Assembly (NCBI GenBank): GCA_964409775.1
Contig: CAYPEI010000010.1
Location: forward strand, 1 to 64,000
Direction: 5' to 3'
Source of the DNA: JAHBXL01 sp964409775
GTDB taxonomy: Bacteria > Planctomycetota > Phycisphaerae > Phycisphaerales > UBA1924
DNA: 64,000 bases
The translations under genes and the position numbers were made by a program. Position 1 is the first letter of the stretch. Every line of letters starts with the position of its first letter. Of this stretch, positions 62,292 to 64,000 are shown one piece after another. The notes under the pieces were generated by a model, which saw only the letters and a list, made by a program, of their open reading frames with translations, was not told the origin of the DNA and searched no databases.

Positions 62292-63227
62292 TCAGCCCTC
62301 CCGTTCGAGCCGGCGCATCGCCTTTCTCAGCGACTTGGCCTGTTTGCGGGAAACGCGGGGATATCGCAGCGGCAGGCTCCGGATCGCGTTCGACATGATC
62401 GCCGCGACCATCGCCCGCATCACCCACTTGTGATCCGCGGGGATGATGTGCCACGGCGCCCACGGCGTGCTCGTCGCACCGATCGCCTCCTCGTACGCCC
62501 GCATGTACTCGGCCCACCTGGCTCGTGCATCGAGATCGGCCAGCGCGAACTTCCATCGCTTGGAGGGGTCCTTCAGGCGGTCGAGGAACCGCCTGCGCTG
62601 CTCCTGCTTTGAAACGTTGAGAAAGAACTTGAGGATGAGCGTGCCGTTGCGCGACAGGTGTTGCTCGAACGCGTTGATGTCCTCGAAACGCTGCTTCCAC
62701 AGGCGCGGGCCGATCGACTCCCGCGGCAGTTGCGACTTCTCCAGCAGGTCCGGCCGGACCCGGACCACGAGCACATCTTCATAGTGCGACCGGTTGAAGA
62801 TCACGATCTTCCCCCGTTCGGGCACGGCACGCTGGACACGCCAGAGATAGGTGTGATCGAGTTCCTCGGCGGACGGCGCCTTGAAACTGACCACCTCACA
62901 TCCGGTCGGATTCAACCCGGATGTCACGTGCTTGATCGTGCCGTCCTTGCCCGCGGCATCCATCGCCTGGAACACCACCAGCACGGCGTGCGTGTCGCTG
63001 GCCCAGAGCAACTCCTGCGCATCGGCGAGTTCGCTGACATTGCTGCGGATGATCTCCTTGGCGCGGTCCTTGATCTCCTCCTCTTCGAGAGTCGACAGGG
63101 CTTCGCCAACCGTTCCACCGGGCACCCACTCGCTGGAGTAGTCCTTCAGGCGGAAACGCTTCCCCGGCCTGACGAGGACGTTTCGGAGGACATCTTTCAA
63201 ACCGGGGGTGGCGGTGGGTCGCAGCAT
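62292..63227 (-). CDS. ppk2: Polyphosphate kinase 2 family protein
   Basis: 311 residues from MLRPTAT. PPK2 fold motifs: Walker A-like 'FQAMDAAGKDGTIKHV' with 'G-N--GC-V-SFKAPS' following, 'HTYLWRV', 'IVIFNRSHYEDVLVVRV' (Walker B region with the acidic/RxH dyad), 'LILKFFLNVSKQEQRRRFLDR' and 'WHIIPADHKWVMR'. Enzymes of this family transfer phosphate between polyphosphate and nucleotides (AMP, ADP or GDP). The subclass cannot be told by eye. Single gene, with a terminator shared with the lipoprotein. Confidence 0.93.
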   Translation of the reverse strand: MLRPTATPGLKDVLRNVLVRPGKRFRLKDYSSEWVPGGTVGEALSTLEEEEIKDRAKEIIRSNVSELADAQELLWASDTHAVLVVFQAMDAAGKDGTIKHVTSGLNPTGCEVVSFKAPSAEELDHTYLWRVQRAVPERGKIVIFNRSHYEDVLVVRVRPDLLEKSQLPRESIGPRLWKQRFEDINAFEQHLSRNGTLILKFFLNVSKQEQRRRFLDRLKDPSKRWKFALADLDARARWAEYMRAYEEAIGATSTPWAPWHIIPADHKWVMRAMVAAIMSNAIRSLPLRYPRVSRKQAKSLRKAMRRLEREG

Positions 63228-63309
63228 GTGCGCAGCATAACCCGCAAAGATGTGCGGCGGCCCCCCGCACACCCAAACGCGCTCGCGGAGCACTGTCCGA
63301 CCCGTGAGT

Positions 63310-64000
63310 TCAGCCGCCCGCGCTGCCCTCGCCGCCGGGGAGTGTCATCGACCACGGATCGAGGTAGGTGTCGATGTCCTCGCGGGTGATGGCTTTGCCG
63401 CTGATGTCCTTCTGGCCGACGACGGTTTCGTAGGCGAGTTGGCGGACGGTCTTGCCCTGCTTGAAGGCGTCTTTGGCGAGGGCCGCGGACTTGTCGTAGC
63501 CGATGACGGGGACGAGGCTGGTGCACATGGCGAGGGAGCCTTCGATGAGTCCCTTGCAGCGTTCGAGGTCGGGCGTGAGCCCCCCGCTTCCTTCCGGGCC
63601 GTCGAGCAGGTTGTCGGTGAAGACGTGGCAGGAGCGTGCGAGCAGGTGCGCGGAGTCGAGCACGTTCGCGGCCATCATGGGCATCGCGACGTTGAGGTCG
63701 AGAAGGGAGCCGATGCCGCCCATGCCGCCGAGAGAAACGGCGGTGTCATTTCCCACAACCTGACAAGCGGCCATGATGACGGCCTCGCAGATGACGGGGT
63801 TGACCTTGCCGGGCATGATCGAGGAGCCGGGCTGCACGGCGGGGAGGTTCAACTCGCCGATGCCACAGCGCGGGCCGGAGCCGAGCCAGCGGATGTCGTT
63901 GGCGATCTTGGTCAGGCTGACGGCGATGGTGCGGAGGTGGGCGGAGGCCTCGACGAAGGCGTCCTTGGCGTGCTGGGCCTCGAAGTGGTTGACGGCCTCG
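63310..64000 (-). CDS. fumC: Fumarate hydratase class II, C-terminal part (partial)
   Basis: The last about 230 codons of the gene; the 5' part lies beyond base 64000. The fumarase/aspartase signature 'GSSIMPGKVNPV' is intact, preceded by 'KIANDIRWLGSGPRCGIGE', the class II fumarase sequence. The end of the protein ('VIGYDKSAALAKDAFKQGKTVRQLAYE') is the usual fumarase C-terminal domain. It interconverts fumarate and malate in the TCA cycle. Aspartate ammonia-lyase is the nearest alternative, but the context of this signature favours FumC. Confidence 0.9.
   Translation of the reverse strand, partial: EAVNHFEAQHAKDAFVEASAHLRTIAVSLTKIANDIRWLGSGPRCGIGELNLPAVQPGSSIMPGKVNPVICEAVIMAACQVVGNDTAVSLGGMGGIGSLLDLNVAMPMMAANVLDSAHLLARSCHVFTDNLLDGPEGSGGLTPDLERCKGLIEGSLAMCTSLVPVIGYDKSAALAKDAFKQGKTVRQLAYETVVGQKDISGKAITREDIDTYLDPWSMTLPGGEGSAGG

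Overview
The window is a high-G+C bacterial chromosome segment carrying most of a tailed-phage (siphovirus-type) prophage, then a defence or accessory island, then ordinary chromosome. The host is probably a planctomycete of the Phycisphaerae type. This is an inference from the company the chromosomal genes keep: a GldA/GldF/GldG/DUF4340 ABC operon, a DUF4011/DUF3320 giant helicase, a DUF3500 protein, a kinase fused to a beta-propeller and a LigD-N-like protein. No rRNA or tRNA gene is visible to confirm it.

1-18.4 kb, prophage structural arm. Three small minus-strand genes (1-948) face a divergent regulatory gap. The late genes then run on the plus strand, mostly with stop/start overlaps: small terminase-like protein, large terminase, NrdR-like zinc ribbon, portal, a fused prohead protease/major capsid protein, head decoration, head-tail connectors, a membrane coiled-coil protein, tail tube, tail chaperones (with a likely -1 frameshift), a lipoprotein, an HK97-gp10-like protein, tape measure and two distal tail proteins. 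After these come a SAM methyltransferase, a DUF115/CST-I-like glycosyltransferase candidate and a remarkable Ser/Gly-rich protein carrying an intein-like Hint domain.

18.4-24.1 kb, prophage integration and maintenance arm, all on the minus strand. In transcription order it holds a winged-helix regulator, a large serine recombinase, two ParB/RepB-like proteins, a protein of four HNH-associated repeats and an AAA ATPase. The phage end left of base 1 is not in the window, and no endolysin was recognised.

24.1-31.9 kb, accessory island. A type IV toxin-antitoxin pair (AbiEi/AbiEii) is preceded by repeated TTTTCC...GGAAAA inverted repeats and followed by a translationally coupled DUF4258-like gene. 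Convergent to it is a three-gene operon: a TPR protein with a J-like segment, a GrpE-like small protein and an 828-aa Hsp70. It looks like a private chaperone machine.

31.9-64 kb, chromosome. Genes include an SDR oxidoreductase, a membrane Ser/Thr kinase with a propeller, a DUF3500 protein, a VIT1-like protein, a Tat-exported metallo-beta-lactamase-fold hydrolase, a double-thioredoxin protein, an HD-GYP-like protein, release factor 3, a RhlE-type helicase, a 2000-residue transglutaminase/helicase/Vsr-like protein, the gld-type ABC operon, asparagine synthetase, a TPR lipoprotein, PPK2 and the 3' part of fumC. A 100-nt repeat ending in a C-rich/G-rich hairpin occurs three times between 32.0 and 36.2 kb, always 3' of a minus-strand gene.
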